Source of the DNA: Albifimbria verrucaria | Taxonomy: Eukaryota > Ascomycota > Sordariomycetes > Hypocreales > Stachybotryaceae | Length of the DNA stretch: 64,000 nucleotides | Reading direction: 5' to 3' | Assembly (NCBI GenBank): GCA_020081605.1 | Contig: JAHREC010000030.1 | Span: forward strand, 868,001 to 932,000 | In this document: positions 9,601-21,068 of the stretch, in pieces | Layout of the letters: every line of letters starts with the position of its first letter | Position numbering within the stretch: position 1 is the first letter of the stretch | Position numbers and translations under genes: made by a program | Notes under the pieces: model-generated | What the model saw: the letters and a program-made list of their open reading frames with translations, nothing else | Told to the model about the DNA's origin: nothing | Databases searched by the model: none

Positions 9601-12600
9601 ATGGAGTATTCTGAGAACCCCGTACGCTTCAGCTTCTGCCCATCGAGCCATCGCAGGTGTCCTTCGTCGCACGCCAGCTAACCAAGAAGCAGGCTCTGAG
9701 AACGTCCAAGATGAGCCGCCTTCAGGCCCCGACCGTGTTCGCCGGAGCAGGTCTCACGGAGCTGAGCGAGTCCCAACACAACGTCCGCGCATACACGTCG
9801 ATTCCAGCGCCCCTGACCAAAGGTATCAAGCGTGAGATCCCACAGCCCGGTACTGCTTCCATGCCTGCTCAACGGCCCGCGGTCGTCTCGGTTGCTGACC
9901 AGTACGCAGCTGCTCAATCCGATCCCAAGCGCAAGCCTCTGTCCGAGCGAGCAGTCGAGTACCCAGCCAAGCAGATAAGCGCGGCTAGTGGCCAGATTGC
10001 CCGGCCAAACATCAAGGGCCAGACCTTGGCAGGCATCTCCCAGGTGAGTTCTGCACCCTGTCAACCTGCGGCGATATTCATGTCTTCTAACCAAATGACC
10101 TCATGTAGTCGCAGCTCAAAGCCCCCAGTGCCTACGGGGTGCCACGCCCAGCCTCCAACGCATCAACCACTTCTTCTAGCAGCTTCGCCAAGAGCTATGG
10201 CCCTGGTCGGAACATGCCAGGTGATCGACCTCCGACTTCCAGAACAAACCCTCGCCCCGGCCATGTCAGATCAAAGAGCCAGGCTCCCGTACGGCCGCGA
10301 ACAGCCCACGGCCATCGTGATGACGATCAATACGAGACAACGCCCAACAAGAATGGTACGATTAAAGATTCCAGACAGCCTTCAAATCCAATCAGCATGA
10401 TGCCCCTCCACAGCAGAAAGACCAGAAATTGTTCCGGCACTTCAACAACGTCTACCCTCAGAGAAAGTTCTCTAGCATCGCGATTCAATAAGATGAGCCT
10501 CAACGACAATGCTCTGCTCTTCAATGAAAGTCAAGTGACCTCGCGTCCCCTACACAGCCAGCCTCATACCTACCCAATGTTACAATTACACGGCACGGAA
10601 AGCTTCGAGAGCCGGTCAAGAAATCCACATCACCGCGAATGGAGTCTGCGCAAGGCGCATAGGTAGTGCCACCAAAGACACCAAGCAACAGCATGCTCAA
10701 GCGTCAGGTTGAGAAGCTTCAGGACAGTATCTCTGCCGTCAAGGCCGCCGCCTCTCCCACAAAGTCCCCTCCTCTCGAAAGCTATTCTTAACGAAAGATT
10801 CTAACTTAACTGGTTATGCAGCTTGGGATGTTGATGGCAGGGTTGACGTGATGGAGACACGATTCAAGGAACTGAGTGATATGGTCCACAACTCGCTCGA
10901 GGCTAAGCAGGCACACGACGAGGCACTGGAACTTGCCAAGACAAGAGGTAGGAGCTCGCAACCATTAGAAGACAGCAAGAGAGACACTGACATTGAAGAA
11001 AGTTTCTGATCTGGAAAATGACCGCCAACGGCTTGAGAAGCGGAATGAGAGCTTGAGTGCAGATCTTGACCATGCGCGTGAGGAGGAACGAGCACTACGA
11101 CATGAGTTGGAAAAACAACGATGGGATCACAGCCGCCAGATGGATGACCTGGAGCGACGACATCGAGAGACGGTGGAAGACATGTCAAGGCAGCACAGAG
11201 CTGCAGTCGACGAGCTCAGCCGTGAGCTTGACCACCTGAAGGACGAGGAAACCAAGGAGCACCAACAACGTATCGACGGACTGACCCGACATTATCAACA
11301 AGAATTGGAAGATGAGCGGCTAAAGAAGGATCGAGAACTACAAGAACTGCGTACTCGTATGAGTGCCGAGCTTCAAGAATTCCGGGCTCGCATGGGCGGT
11401 GAGCATCAAGAGCTCGAGCTCGTGGTGCAACGTAAAGAGCGTGAGCTTCAAGAGATGAAATCACAGAACGAGGGCTTGCGAGGCGATCTAGAGCGCGAAA
11501 GGGCTCTCAAGGGTAGCCTTCAAACGAACATCTCCGAGCTCTCGGCGTCCAACACGACCCTAGAAGCCAAGATCAACTCACTCAAATCGCACGTGGAGTT
11601 CCTCGAATCCGACAGCAAGGCCCAATCAGACTCTTTTGCCAGCATGGAAGCGAAGCTGCAGGAAGCTCTGCGAATCGCCGAGGAGGCCCGTCAGAAGCTT
11701 ATCAAGGAGGAGACTGAACGTCGAGTTCTCTTCAACAAGTATCAAGAGCTGAAGGGCAACATCCGTGTCATGTGCAGAGTACGACCAGCCCTGGATCCCA
11801 GGGAGGGCGGACAAGCCAACATCTCGTTCCCCGACGAGAAGACGTCTACCGAAATTGTGCTTGCAGGCCCGGAGGAGAGGAGCAGTCTCGGCCAGGTCAG
11901 TCGAAAGAATTACCCGTTCGAGTTCGACCGTGTTTTCGTCCCGGCACTCAGAACGCCGAAATCTTCGACGAGATCTCTCAGCTTGTGCAGAGTGCGCTAG
12001 ACGGCTACAACGTGTGCATTTTCTGTTACGGCCAAACGGGATCGGGCAAGACATACACCATGTCTTCGGCCGACGGTATGATTCCTCGTGCCACGCACAT
12101 GATTTATGACACAATGACCAAGCTCAAGGAGAAGTCGTGGGAGTACACCATGGACGGCTCTTTTGTCGAAGTCTACAATGAAGATCTCAACGACCTCCTG
12201 ACCCCCAACGACCGTAACTCGGACGGCAGGTCAAGGAAGCTCGAGATCCGACATGACGATGTGCGGAAGCAAACAACAATTATCAACTGCAAGTCTGTTC
12301 GCCTCGATTCTCCGAGCAGTGTGGAGATGATGCTCGAAGAGGCGCAAAAGAACCGATCCGTGGCTGCTACCAAGGCAAATGAACGCTCGTCTCGTTCTCA
12401 CAGCGTCTTTGTGCTGAAGTTGGTGGGCGAGAACTCGGCAACGGGTGAGCGATGCGAGGGAACGCTGAACCTGGTTGATCTGGCAGGTTCGGAAAGACTA
12501 AAGCACTCCCAGGCTGAAGGAGAGAGGATGAAGGAGACGCAGAACATCAACAAGAGTCTGAGCTGCTTGGGTGACGTGATAGAGGCTCTCGGCAAGGGTT

Positions 12601-12867
12601 CAGGCCATGTGCCATACCGCAACTCCAAGCTCACACATCTTCTGCAGTACAGCTTGGGAGGAAACAGCAAGACGCTCATGTTCGTGATGGTCTCCCCACT
12701 GGAGACGCACCTCAAAGAGACTCTGACGAGTCTGAGATTTGCAACCAAGGTATGTTATTTATATGCTCCCAGTGCCATGCACAGTTGACTAACGGTAACA
12801 ACAGGTCCACAACACTCACATTGGTACTGCAAAGGCAACGAAGAAGATCAAGGGAAGCGACTCGTAG
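9601..12867 (+). CDS. Kinesin-14 (KlpA/Kar3-type), C-terminal motor
   Basis: A minus-end-directed kinesin with an N-terminal tail, a central coiled coil and a C-terminal motor. The start chosen is the ATG at 9601 (MEYSENP). The tail is Ser/Pro/Arg-rich with SRLQAPTVFAGAGLTELS. The coiled coil runs from about 10990 to 11750 (VSDLENDRQRLEKRNESL onward). The neck/motor begins YQELKGNIRVMCRVRP, with P-loop GQTGSGKTYTM, switch I NERSSRSHSVF and switch II LVDLAGSERL. Introns inferred: 10044-10108, 10948-11002 and 12750-12804. Frame breaks at runs: CCCC 9618-9621, CCCC near 10548-10552, CCCC near 10762-10768 and CCCGG 11940-11944. A TAG at 10660-10662 in the otherwise best frame is not explained by one lost base. 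The N-terminal frame before about 9700 is unsettled. The motor assignment is firm. Confidence 0.85.
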
Positions 12868-13647
12868 GAGAGGGCGGCGGGGCCTATAGAAAAAAGGCAT
12901 CCTCTTCCCGATCATCACTGCCACAGAGAGCAGTGTGCCCCAGGGCGCCGGGCGGGCCTGGATGAATGACTCAGGCGTTTTGAAGATGCTTTTGTGGGGA
13001 GTTTGGTGAATCATGCTTTTCTCTCAACGCAGGCGGGCAAGTGCTGCACGGCTGATGGGGCCAAGCCAAGTTTGAAATCTTTGTAGGGAGTTTGTATATT
13101 GGTACGAAAATGAATATAATGATCCTTCTGCTCGATTGTGTTGGTGTTTTTGGGTGTCTTGTGGAGGCTACCCTGTAGAGGAGCTTTGGTGGACAATCGT
13201 TTGTGTTAAGGGCCGGTCGGCTAAAATATCGTAATAAAATGGACTACATGATAATTTGGTCTTTCATATTCGTGTATTTCACGAGAGAATAACCATGGTT
13301 AGACATAGTATCATGGTGAAGGGCTTTGCGGGTTTGCATCTAGGGCATGTTGACGGTTGTATCAAATTTGTACCTTGCTGTTTGAGAGACAACCACAACG
13401 ATGTATGACAACAGCACAATTGAGGAGCAGCCCTGAAAGGAAGAAGAAAAACAAAAACAAAAGAGATTGAATAAAAAGAAACGAAGACAAGGCAGTTAAC
13501 AAGCTATAAGAATCACTGAATTCAACATGTAGGTATGCAAACATAAGCAGAGTCGGCACTCTTACAGAATTCCCATTTTCTGACCCCAGCAGCGCCAACG
13601 GGCTGCCCTGTATAGGATGCATGTTGACACACGATTTCAACGAATCA
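12868..13647. other. Gene-free stretch
   Basis: 3' flank of the kinesin gene up to tRNA-Ala. AT-rich in its right half. No coding frame, repeat or RNA gene is recognised. Confidence 0.4.
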
Positions 13648-13756
13648 GGGCGAATGGTTTAGTGGTATAATACTCCCTTAGCATGATCTGACCGAGTCCG
13701 CCTCGGCTTCAGCGACTCTTTGGGAGTGGTCCGGGGTTCGATTCCCCGTTTGTCCA
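13648..13756 (+). tRNA. tRNA-Ala(AGC) with 37-nt intron
   Basis: A cloverleaf can be drawn: acceptor GGGCGAA with TTTGTCC (two G-U pairs), D-arm containing TTTAGTGGTA, anticodon stem CTCCC/GGGAG, anticodon AGC at 13680-13682, T-arm CGGGGTTCGATTCCCCG and discriminator A at 13756. The stem closes only if 13684-13720 (37 nt) is an intron after position 37, the standard eukaryotic site. The 3' box is GGTTCGATTCC. Confidence 0.85.
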
Positions 13757-14577
13757 ATCTAGATGGCGTTCCGCGTCGTTTCTTTTGCCGTTTGTTGGTA
13801 TTCTCTTGTGTCATCTTTCGCTACTTCTTTTTATTGAGATTGACGAAGCAGGCAGTGTATGTCCCCGCGAATGATTATTTGTTATAAAAATAAATAGATA
13901 ATTAATACTGGGATATTCTTATACTTTCATTTGGAGATTGTGACTATTTGAAACTGCGCAGAGCTTTACCACAACGTCTGACGCATTCCCACCACTGCTT
14001 GCTCACTCCCAATCCTCCCCGCCTTCGTCTCCATGTCGCCGTGGAAGCTCGTCGCTCCCTTGTCTAGGTCCCCACGTAATGACAATTGCGCACCGTCTAT
14101 TGGTTGCCAGGGCAGGCCAGTGGATTTCAGCACCACCCCGATTCGCGCCGACGCACATTGTATTTGTATAGACAATTGGTTATGTGTTTGTGAGTTACAA
14201 CAGATAAGAAAGTTGTCAGTACGTAAGGACTGCCCAGCTTGCTCTAGCAATTGACCTACCTAATCACCAAGACGTTTTGGTGCGCACAGTAATTGCCCAG
14301 TAATATTCCCTTTAGCTTACCTACCACCTACTGTACAGAGTACCTGTACCGACTTTTACCTACTAACATTACCTGTCTTACCTACAGCTAAGCAAGCTAA
14401 AGGTGCAGGTCACAGGGACACGGAGCTAAAATCGAGCTCCGACACCGCTGCCAATATTTAACTCCCTTGGTCACCTCTCGCAACTCAGCTTCTGCGCATG
14501 TCCCTGATGAGCATCTAGCAACATCAATTGCTTTGGTCGTCAATTGAATCGTCAGCTGCACCCACCCTAGCATCGCC
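13757..14577. other. Upstream region of ILV3
   Basis: About 0.8 kb holding the presumed ILV3 promoter and 5' untranslated region. A run of short repeats of the word TACCT lies at about 14255-14390 (for example GACCTACCTAAT, TTACCTACCACC, TACCTGTACC, TTACCTGTCTTACCTACAG). No TGACTC-type (Gcn4/CPC1) site was clearly identified. Confidence 0.4.
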
Positions 14578-16426
14578 ATGCTTGCCAGATCACTGCGCCC
14601 GCGCTGCGGCGTGTCGGCTGCTCTGTCGCGCCCCACCAAGAGCTATGCGTACGGCGTCGCTGCCATCCCTCGCGTTCGTCCACCTGCTGACTAGACTTCT
14701 AGCCGTCTCCTCTCCACCACCTCTGCCCGTCGCGCCGATGAGAAGCTCAACAAGGTGTCCTCGGCCATCACACAGCCCAAGTCCCAGGGCGCGTCCCAGG
14801 CCATGCTGTACGCCACCGGTCTCTCCGAGAGCGACATGAACAAGGCCCAGGTCGGCATCTCGTCCGTCTGGTACGAGGGCAACCCTTGCAACATGCACTT
14901 GATGGACCTCTCCCAGATTGTCCGCGACTCCGTGGCCAAGGAGGGCTTGGTGCCTTACCGTTTCAACACCATTGGCGTCAGTGACGGTATCTCCATGGGT
15001 ACCACTGGCATGCGCTACTCCCTGCAGAGCCGAGAGATCATTGCCGACAGTGTCGAGACTGTCATGAATGGTCAATGGTATGACGCCAACATCAGTCTGC
15101 CCGGTTGCGACAAGAACATGCCTGGTGTCGCCATCGCCATGGGTCGTGTCAACCGACCTAGCATCATGGTGTACGGTGGTACCATTCGCCCTGGATGCAG
15201 CAAGAGCGGCGAGACTCTCGACATTGTCTCTGCTTTCCAGGCATACGGCCAGTACATCTCGGGCGAGATCACCGAGGAGCAGCGTTTCGACATCATCCGC
15301 AATGCTTGCCCCGGTGGCGGTGCCTGCGGTGGCATGTACACGGCCAACACCATGGCCACGGCTATTGAGACGCTCGGTATGACTCTCCCTGGCAGCAGCA
15401 GCAGCCCTGCCGAGGATCCCAGCAAGAAGGCCGAGTGCGAGAGGGTTGGTGCCGCCATTAAGACTATCCTGAGGGAAGATATCCGACCTCGCGACATCAT
15501 GACCCGCCAGGCTTTCGAGAACGCCATGGTCGTTGTCAGCATTCTGGGTGGTAGCACCAACGCCGTCCTCCACCTGATCGCCATTGCCGACTCTGTCGGT
15601 GTCAAGCTTGACATTGAGGACTTCCAGAAGGTCTCTGACCGCACCCTCTGCTTGCTGACATGAAGCCTTCCGGCAAGTACGTCATGGCCGACGTCCACAA
15701 GATTGGCGGTACCCTGGTCTGCTCAAGTTCTTGCTGAAGGAGGGCTTGCTTGACGGCTCCGGCATCACTGTCACCGGCAAGACCATGAAGGAGAACGTCG
15801 AGAGCATGCCCGGTTTCCCCGACGACCAGCCCATCATCCGACCCCTGAGCAACCCCATCAAGTCCACTGGTCACCTGCAGATTCTCCGTGGATCCCTTGC
15901 TCCTGGCGGTTCCGTCGGTAAGATCACTGGCAAGGAGGGCACCCGCTTCGAGGGCAAGGCCCGTGTCTTCGACGCCGAGGATGACTTTATCGCCAGCCTG
16001 GAGCGCGGAGAGTTCAAGAAGGGCGAGAAGACTGTCGTTGTCATCCGTTATGAGGGTCCCAAGGGCGGTCCTGGCATGCCCGAGATGCTGAAGCCCTCAT
16101 CCGCCATCATGGGTGCCGGCCTCGGCAAGGACGTTGCCTTGCTGACTGACGGTCGTTTCTCTGGTGGTTCCCACGGCTTCCTCATTGGCCACATTGTCCC
16201 TGAGGCTCAGGAGGGTGGCCCTATTGGATTGGTTCAGGATGGTGACTCCATTGTCATCGACTCTGAGAAGCGTGTCGTCGACCTCGAGGTTTCTGAGGAG
16301 GAGATGGAGAGGCGCAGGAAGCAGTGGAAGGCTCCTCCTCTAAAGTACACCAAGGGTACGCTGAAGAAGTACGCCAGCCTGGTGAGCAACGCCAGCAAGG
16401 GCTGCGTGACGGACGGTCCCATCTAA
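14578..16426 (+). CDS. ILV3: Dihydroxy-acid dehydratase, mitochondrial (branched-chain amino acid synthesis)
   Basis: Converts dihydroxy-isovalerate and dihydroxy-methylvalerate to the 2-oxo acids for valine, leucine and isoleucine; a [Fe-S] enzyme of the mitochondrial matrix. Start at the ATG at 14578 ([16 protein letters not shown]), an Arg-rich presequence. An intron at 14649-14702 (GTACGG...TTCTAG, branch-like CTGAC) joins TKSYA to [12 protein letters not shown]. Signature cysteines are seen in [18 protein letters not shown] and [17 protein letters not shown]. The C-terminal half carries [18 protein letters not shown] and ends CVTDGPI. The family is about 600 residues long, and this fits. 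Two frame breaks, CCC 15644-15646 and CCC 15712-15714, each need one C. Because the enzyme is required for prototrophy, sequence error is far likelier than decay. Codon use is strongly C-ending, as in a highly expressed gene. Confidence 0.94.
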
Positions 16427-17846
16427 GAGGACAGGCAACACACGGATCTAAAAAGTGATTGTAATATGGGGACAAAAGGATTGCTTGGTCGGGATCGAAA
16501 ATACCTTGATTTTGAGCGTTTAGATACTCCCACTTAACTGGAGACACGAGATTGAACAAAGGCTTGAGTGACCTGTACAGAATTGGGGATTGAATCCTGG
16601 CTAATCAGGACAGCGTGCAAGTGAGTGACCAGAGTTTATGGCAGTAATGCGTTTCGCTTCCAAAAATCCGAAAGTTGTAGTGGATATGATGTGTAACATG
16701 TGTCCGATGACAGCGAGGGGGAAAATATTATTTTTTATATTACATTGGTTGATGTCGTTTATTGATGGAGCAGGATAATACGGTGACAGATGGACCATGG
16801 GATTTGACATGTACGAGGATAAATCGCATCCGAACACAGCCTTGACTTTGAACAGGACAATAGCAATATGTTACAGCAGCTGCATGCTTACTTTGGCTTG
16901 GTGCTATTGCCGTAACGAAGACGCTCAACTGCAGACGCTCAAGCCACTACATCGGTGTGACGGTGGAGCAACGAATTGACCATAGCATCACATTAATGCC
17001 ACTCTGTTGATACCGCAGCTTTGACAATGACGATCCACATATTCCGGACAATGACACGTCATAGTAAACTTTAGCTTGCAGGACCCAAAGGGATCTCAGG
17101 GCTGTCCGGATGGAGCCCAGGAACATGGCCGAAGATTGATGTGGACTCGGCGTTGCTCGGGATGGTGCAGCGTGCAGACCTGAGACTAGACGATTCATGC
17201 ATGAAACTCGGTGAATTATAGAGATGGAGGGAATTGAGTAGAAGACGAAAGACGGGAGTTAGAGAGGGAGAGGGCTTTGACATGCTGCTGTAATGTAGTT
17301 GGTATGATTATCTTTGCTTGACTCGTGGTGTATTATTAGACACTGATGTTACATAGTACTGTACCTACCCAATGGTTGTGACGTTGGGAGCCATGGTCTG
17401 GGCTGGTGCACGCGATTGGCCTTACATCATGCGTGAAGAAATTTTTCATAATTTTTTTTTCTATGTTTCCAAAATAATTTCTGACAGCCAAGGAAGAGGC
17501 ATGGACTAGAGAGGTGATGCGGGAAAAAACCTGAGATGGCGATGGCCTTCATTCGATGAGGCTCGGGAGACCCATTGAAAAGACCCCATTGAATGACGTC
17601 GGATGGACCCTTTGGGCTGGGACCGTCCGGCTGGAGGCTCCGTTTTCTCCGTTTTCCAGGGGCCGATTGCGCCCGTTTCCGCCATGCCCTTTGCGGAAGC
17701 CCCGCGTTGCTCCTCCATCGCTGGCGCTGGCGAGGGAAGCTTCCAATATTAATGTCCCAAGCTGCGCTCAACATCTTCTGTTTCCCTCTTTTGCAAACAA
17801 CAGAGGCTGGTTCTCTATACGCACATACCAATTCACAACCGTCAAC
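16427..17846. other. Gene-free stretch
   Basis: 1.4 kb between ILV3 and the DUF89 gene. I find no frame with recognisable protein features on either strand, no tRNA and no repeat. A poly-T run (about 17451-17461) is present. The right part (about 17600-17846) is pyrimidine-rich and probably the promoter and leader of the next gene. Confidence 0.4.
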
Positions 17847-19573
17847 ATGGAGTTTGATACCAAGACCCGTGAGTGCGCCCTCAGCCACCCGCATCGCTGC
17901 CTCAAGCGAGCCTCTATAGACATATCCCACTGACAACACCCTCACTACAGGCGCGTCCGTCACCTCGGACCCCAACTCTTTTGCCCATGAGTCCGTTCGC
18001 AAGCGATGGCCCGTTATCCTGGTATGATTTACTCTGCGAACCACTACTACCGATCGTCCCTAACCTTTCTCCCTCCAGACTGGCGCCATTGACGACCTCT
18101 ACCGAACCAACTCCAAGACCGACGATGCCGAGAAGCTCGCCGAGGGCAAGAAGCTTGTTGAGCAGATTGTTGCCCTCAAGTATGAGATCGAACACGACAG
18201 GGAGCTGACGTACGTTCCCTTCTACAATCGAAACGCTACAATCCCATACTGACTATCCGCAGCCCTATCCCCGATGATGGCTTCGAGGACATTGCTGCCT
18301 ACAACAAGGAGCTGGAGCAGCGCGGCCTCAACCTGCACTGGCACGACGTCCCCTGGATCTACGGCGAGTGCTACATGTACAGGTATGTCAAGGCACCCTG
18401 TAAAAAGAAAGAAAAAAATAGTCCCACTAACCTCTCCCAACAGGCGCATCAGCAGCTACTTCAAGCAGACCAAGCACTGGAAGGAGTACGACATCTTCGG
18501 CCGCCAGAAGATGGATACTTTCCGCAACTCCCGCGCCGCTGTCCTCGAGCTCGCTGCCCGCTACAAGGAGCTCGTTGAGCAGCTCCGCGCCGATAAGGAC
18601 GTCACCCACGACGTCGAGGCCGAGAAGCTCATCTTCGCCGAGATGTTCGAGGTCTGCCTGTGGGGCAACGCTACTGACCTTTCCTCCTCACCAACATGAC
18701 CTACGAGGATATCCAGAAGCTCCAGGGCACCAAGGCCCGCAAGGCTGCCGAGAAGAACATCCTCGTCAACGACCTGCCCGCCTCCTACGAGCTCCTGAAG
18801 AAGGCCAAGGACGAGGGCAAGAAGGAGCGCCGCGTCGACTTTGTCCTCGACAACGCCGGCTTCGAGCTCTACGTCGACCTTGTCCTCGCTGGATACCTGC
18901 TGGCCTCTGGCCTCGCTACCCAGGTCGTCCTGCGCCCCAAGTCTATCCCCTGGTTCGTGTCTGATGTCATGCCCGTTGACTTCTCTGCGCTCCTGAACGC
19001 CATCTCCAACCCTAAGGCCTTCTTCGAGACCCAGTCCGAGGATGAGGCGCTGCAGGGCAAGCAGCCTCTCCTCTGAGCGAGAAGGAGATCGAGGATCTGT
19101 CCTTCGTCTTCCAGCACTGGGCCACCGTCCACGCCGAGGGCCAGCTGATCATGCGCCCCAACCGTTACTGGACCGCTGGCGGCAGCTTCTGGAGGTTGCC
19201 TCATGAGGCCCCTGAGCTGCATAACGACCTGAAGGAGGCCGAGCTGGTCATCTTCAAGGGAGACCTGAACTACCGCAAGCTGACTGGCGATGTACGTGCA
19301 AACCCCTATATGTGTATGAATTATTTGATGCTAACTTATTACAGGCTTGGTGGGACACCACTACCCCTTCAGCACCGCTCTGGGTCCCTGGGTCCTGGAT
19401 CCGGCGTCAACGTCCTCTCTCTTCGTACCTGCAAGGCTGACGTGGTCGTGGGCCTGCCAGCTGGTAAGGACGAGGAGCTGAAGGCCACCGAGGGCGGCGG
19501 CGGCGACAGCGGAGCCAGGCGATGGGCCTGGCACGGCAAGTGGGCCGTTGTCTGCCTTTCGAAAGGAGAATAA
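17847..19573 (+). CDS. ARMT1/DUF89-family damage-control phosphatase
   Basis: A metal-dependent phosphatase of the DUF89 family (yeast YMR027W/Hrt2, human ARMT1), thought to remove damaged phosphometabolites such as fructose-1-phosphate. Start at the ATG at 17847 (MEFDTKTR). Six exons are inferred: 17847-17868, 17951-18021, 18079-18209, 18263-18382, 18444-19291 and 19345-19573. Family hallmarks are [14 protein letters not shown] at the N-terminus, [16 protein letters not shown], the metal-site Asp/Asn in [21 protein letters not shown], and [13 protein letters not shown]. The C-terminus reads [17 protein letters not shown] and ends SKGE. Four single-base frame breaks occur at CC 18683-18684, about 19065-19072, CCCC 19364-19367 and CCC 19386-19388; each needs one more C. 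Length after correction is close to the family's 470. Confidence 0.88.
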
Positions 19574-20119
19574 AGGGCCGGAACCAAATGAGGTGTCTTT
19601 TTTCACAATGAGCGATAGACTATAGACTTATGATTCCAATCTATGAACCCACGTACAGCCGATTCTCGTGACAATGATGCACTTGGTGCCGTAAACGGTC
19701 ACTTTAGACGAGTAGCTACCAAACCGGGCCTGCATTATGCATAACCTCGCTGTAACATTACCTCGCCACAGGGAAAGGAACTGGGATGCTCCGTGACAGA
19801 TTGGGACACGTCAACTGCCATCAGTATCTCCCCGTATTGGTGAGTGTCGAGTGTCTGGCATGCAAAGTGAATGCCAGATCATCCCACCGCATCGTATTTT
19901 GCCGGTACTACCAGGAGGAGGTCAGCACGCTGCCCTTGGCGGCTGGGAGGAGTTGTATTGAGGGGTGGGCGAGGATATAAGATGGATGGTGTAGTCGCTC
20001 TTTTGTGTTGGCGATCTGATCTTCAGTGCATTTTCCTAGACAGCGGCAGAGTTATTTTAAGTCCCGGGTGCAAGTCTATACAGATCATCACTGTCTGTTA
20101 CTTCTTTTGAGAATCCAAC
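19574..20119. other. Intergenic with possible TATA element
   Basis: Between the DUF89 gene and the small secreted protein gene. GGATATAA at about 19973-19980 lies 140 bp before the next ATG and may be its TATA box. No other feature is seen. Confidence 0.4.
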
Positions 20120-20530
20120 ATGATCTCTTTCAAGGCGTTTGCCCTGCTACTCCTCGCGGTCCCCGCCCTGGCGGCTCCAGCCCCGGTTCCGGATCCGACC
20201 TCAACTAGCTCCGCGCTTCCGGAGCCAACTCTGTGCGACCAGGCGAGACCGTGTCCCTCTGGATACCGCTGCCTTAGCGTGCCCGTCTGGCCCCGGTGCC
20301 GGGTCATTGCTTCAAATCACCATATGGATTGTGAAAACGTGCCGTCGGTATGGCGTGTCATGGCTCCTATGAGGGAAGTGCCTAGGAATGAGGTGGCGAT
20401 CTTTGTAAGGGTTGATCGGACACTTTTGGTTACTATGGAGTGCTTGTGGGGAATGCGCATGGATGTGAGGTTGGAAGAGGGTGTTTATAAGTCGAGCTTG
20501 GTTAGACAGCTGATGATAGGTTGGAAATGA
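20120..20530 (+). CDS. Small secreted protein, unknown function
   Basis: A 136-codon frame starting at the ATG at 20120. MISFKAFALLLLAVPALA is a typical signal peptide, with cleavage likely after ALA-AP. A Pro/Thr/Ser spacer follows, then a Cys motif (CDQARPCPSGYRCLSV...CRV). The first 75 codons look genuine. The tail from about 20340 is less protein-like and could hold an unrecognised intron or frame break, so the 3' end is uncertain. No homologous family is recognised. Its position next to an NLP gene and the Cys content make it effector-like, which is inference only. Confidence 0.5.
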   Translation: MISFKAFALLLLAVPALAAPAPVPDPTSTSSALPEPTLCDQARPCPSGYRCLSVPVWPRCRVIASNHHMDCENVPSVWRVMAPMREVPRNEVAIFVRVDRTLLVTMECLWGMRMDVRLEEGVYKSSLVRQLMIGWK

Positions 20531-20923
20531 ATATACCTTTGCATGATGAGCTATGGCAGCAATACCTCCTATCGTGAGAAGCACAAGACGAGCCAGCGCC
20601 ACATCAAGTTGTATGTAGATGGGCGAGCAAGCTTAGCTGTAAGCAAGGATGAACGCGGGTTGATTAGTATCCTTTCAGACAGATTGACGAGCACCTGCTA
20701 ATCTTAACCCCATAATTCTAGAACGATCGTAGCCTTACAAGGAGACAGGCTGTGTACGGGGCTGCTGTCAGGGGTAGACAGCGAGCCTTGATTTCAGCCT
20801 CCAAGATTGTGATGTATCCACCACTAACCATTTCGGTCATATTGACGAGAAGCATTCAAGGCGCCAGATCCTGAGGTTCCCGAAATAACAATAGTCGCCG
20901 AGATGGCTTTAATTCAAGAGCTC
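20531..20923. other. Intergenic
   Basis: Upstream of the NLP gene; no coding frame or repeat is recognised. Confidence 0.35.
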
Positions 20924-20930
20924 TATATAA
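20924..20930 (+). promoter_or_regulatory. TATA box of the NLP gene
   Basis: TATATAA in the context CTCTATATAAG, about 145 bp upstream of the ATG at 21069. The pyrimidine-rich leader (TTTTCTTAGGTC...CTCAGTC) lies between, as expected for a strongly transcribed fungal gene. Confidence 0.5.
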
Positions 20931-21068
20931 GTTGGCCTTTCCTACGTAAAAAGTAACTTGGCAAACCAGTTTCCTACGTCGTTTTCTTAGGTCTTGTTAT
21001 TTTTTATCTCAGTCTTTCCCTTATATTCACTCCTTTTCTCCAAGAGATTTTGTGTTTTCTTTCTTACC

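Noticed and set aside
14590..15573. A 327-codon antisense frame opposite ILV3
   Set aside because: It mirrors a GC-ending coding strand; its translation is low-complexity (His/Asp/Gly/Val-rich) with no domain. The plus strand holds clear ILV3.
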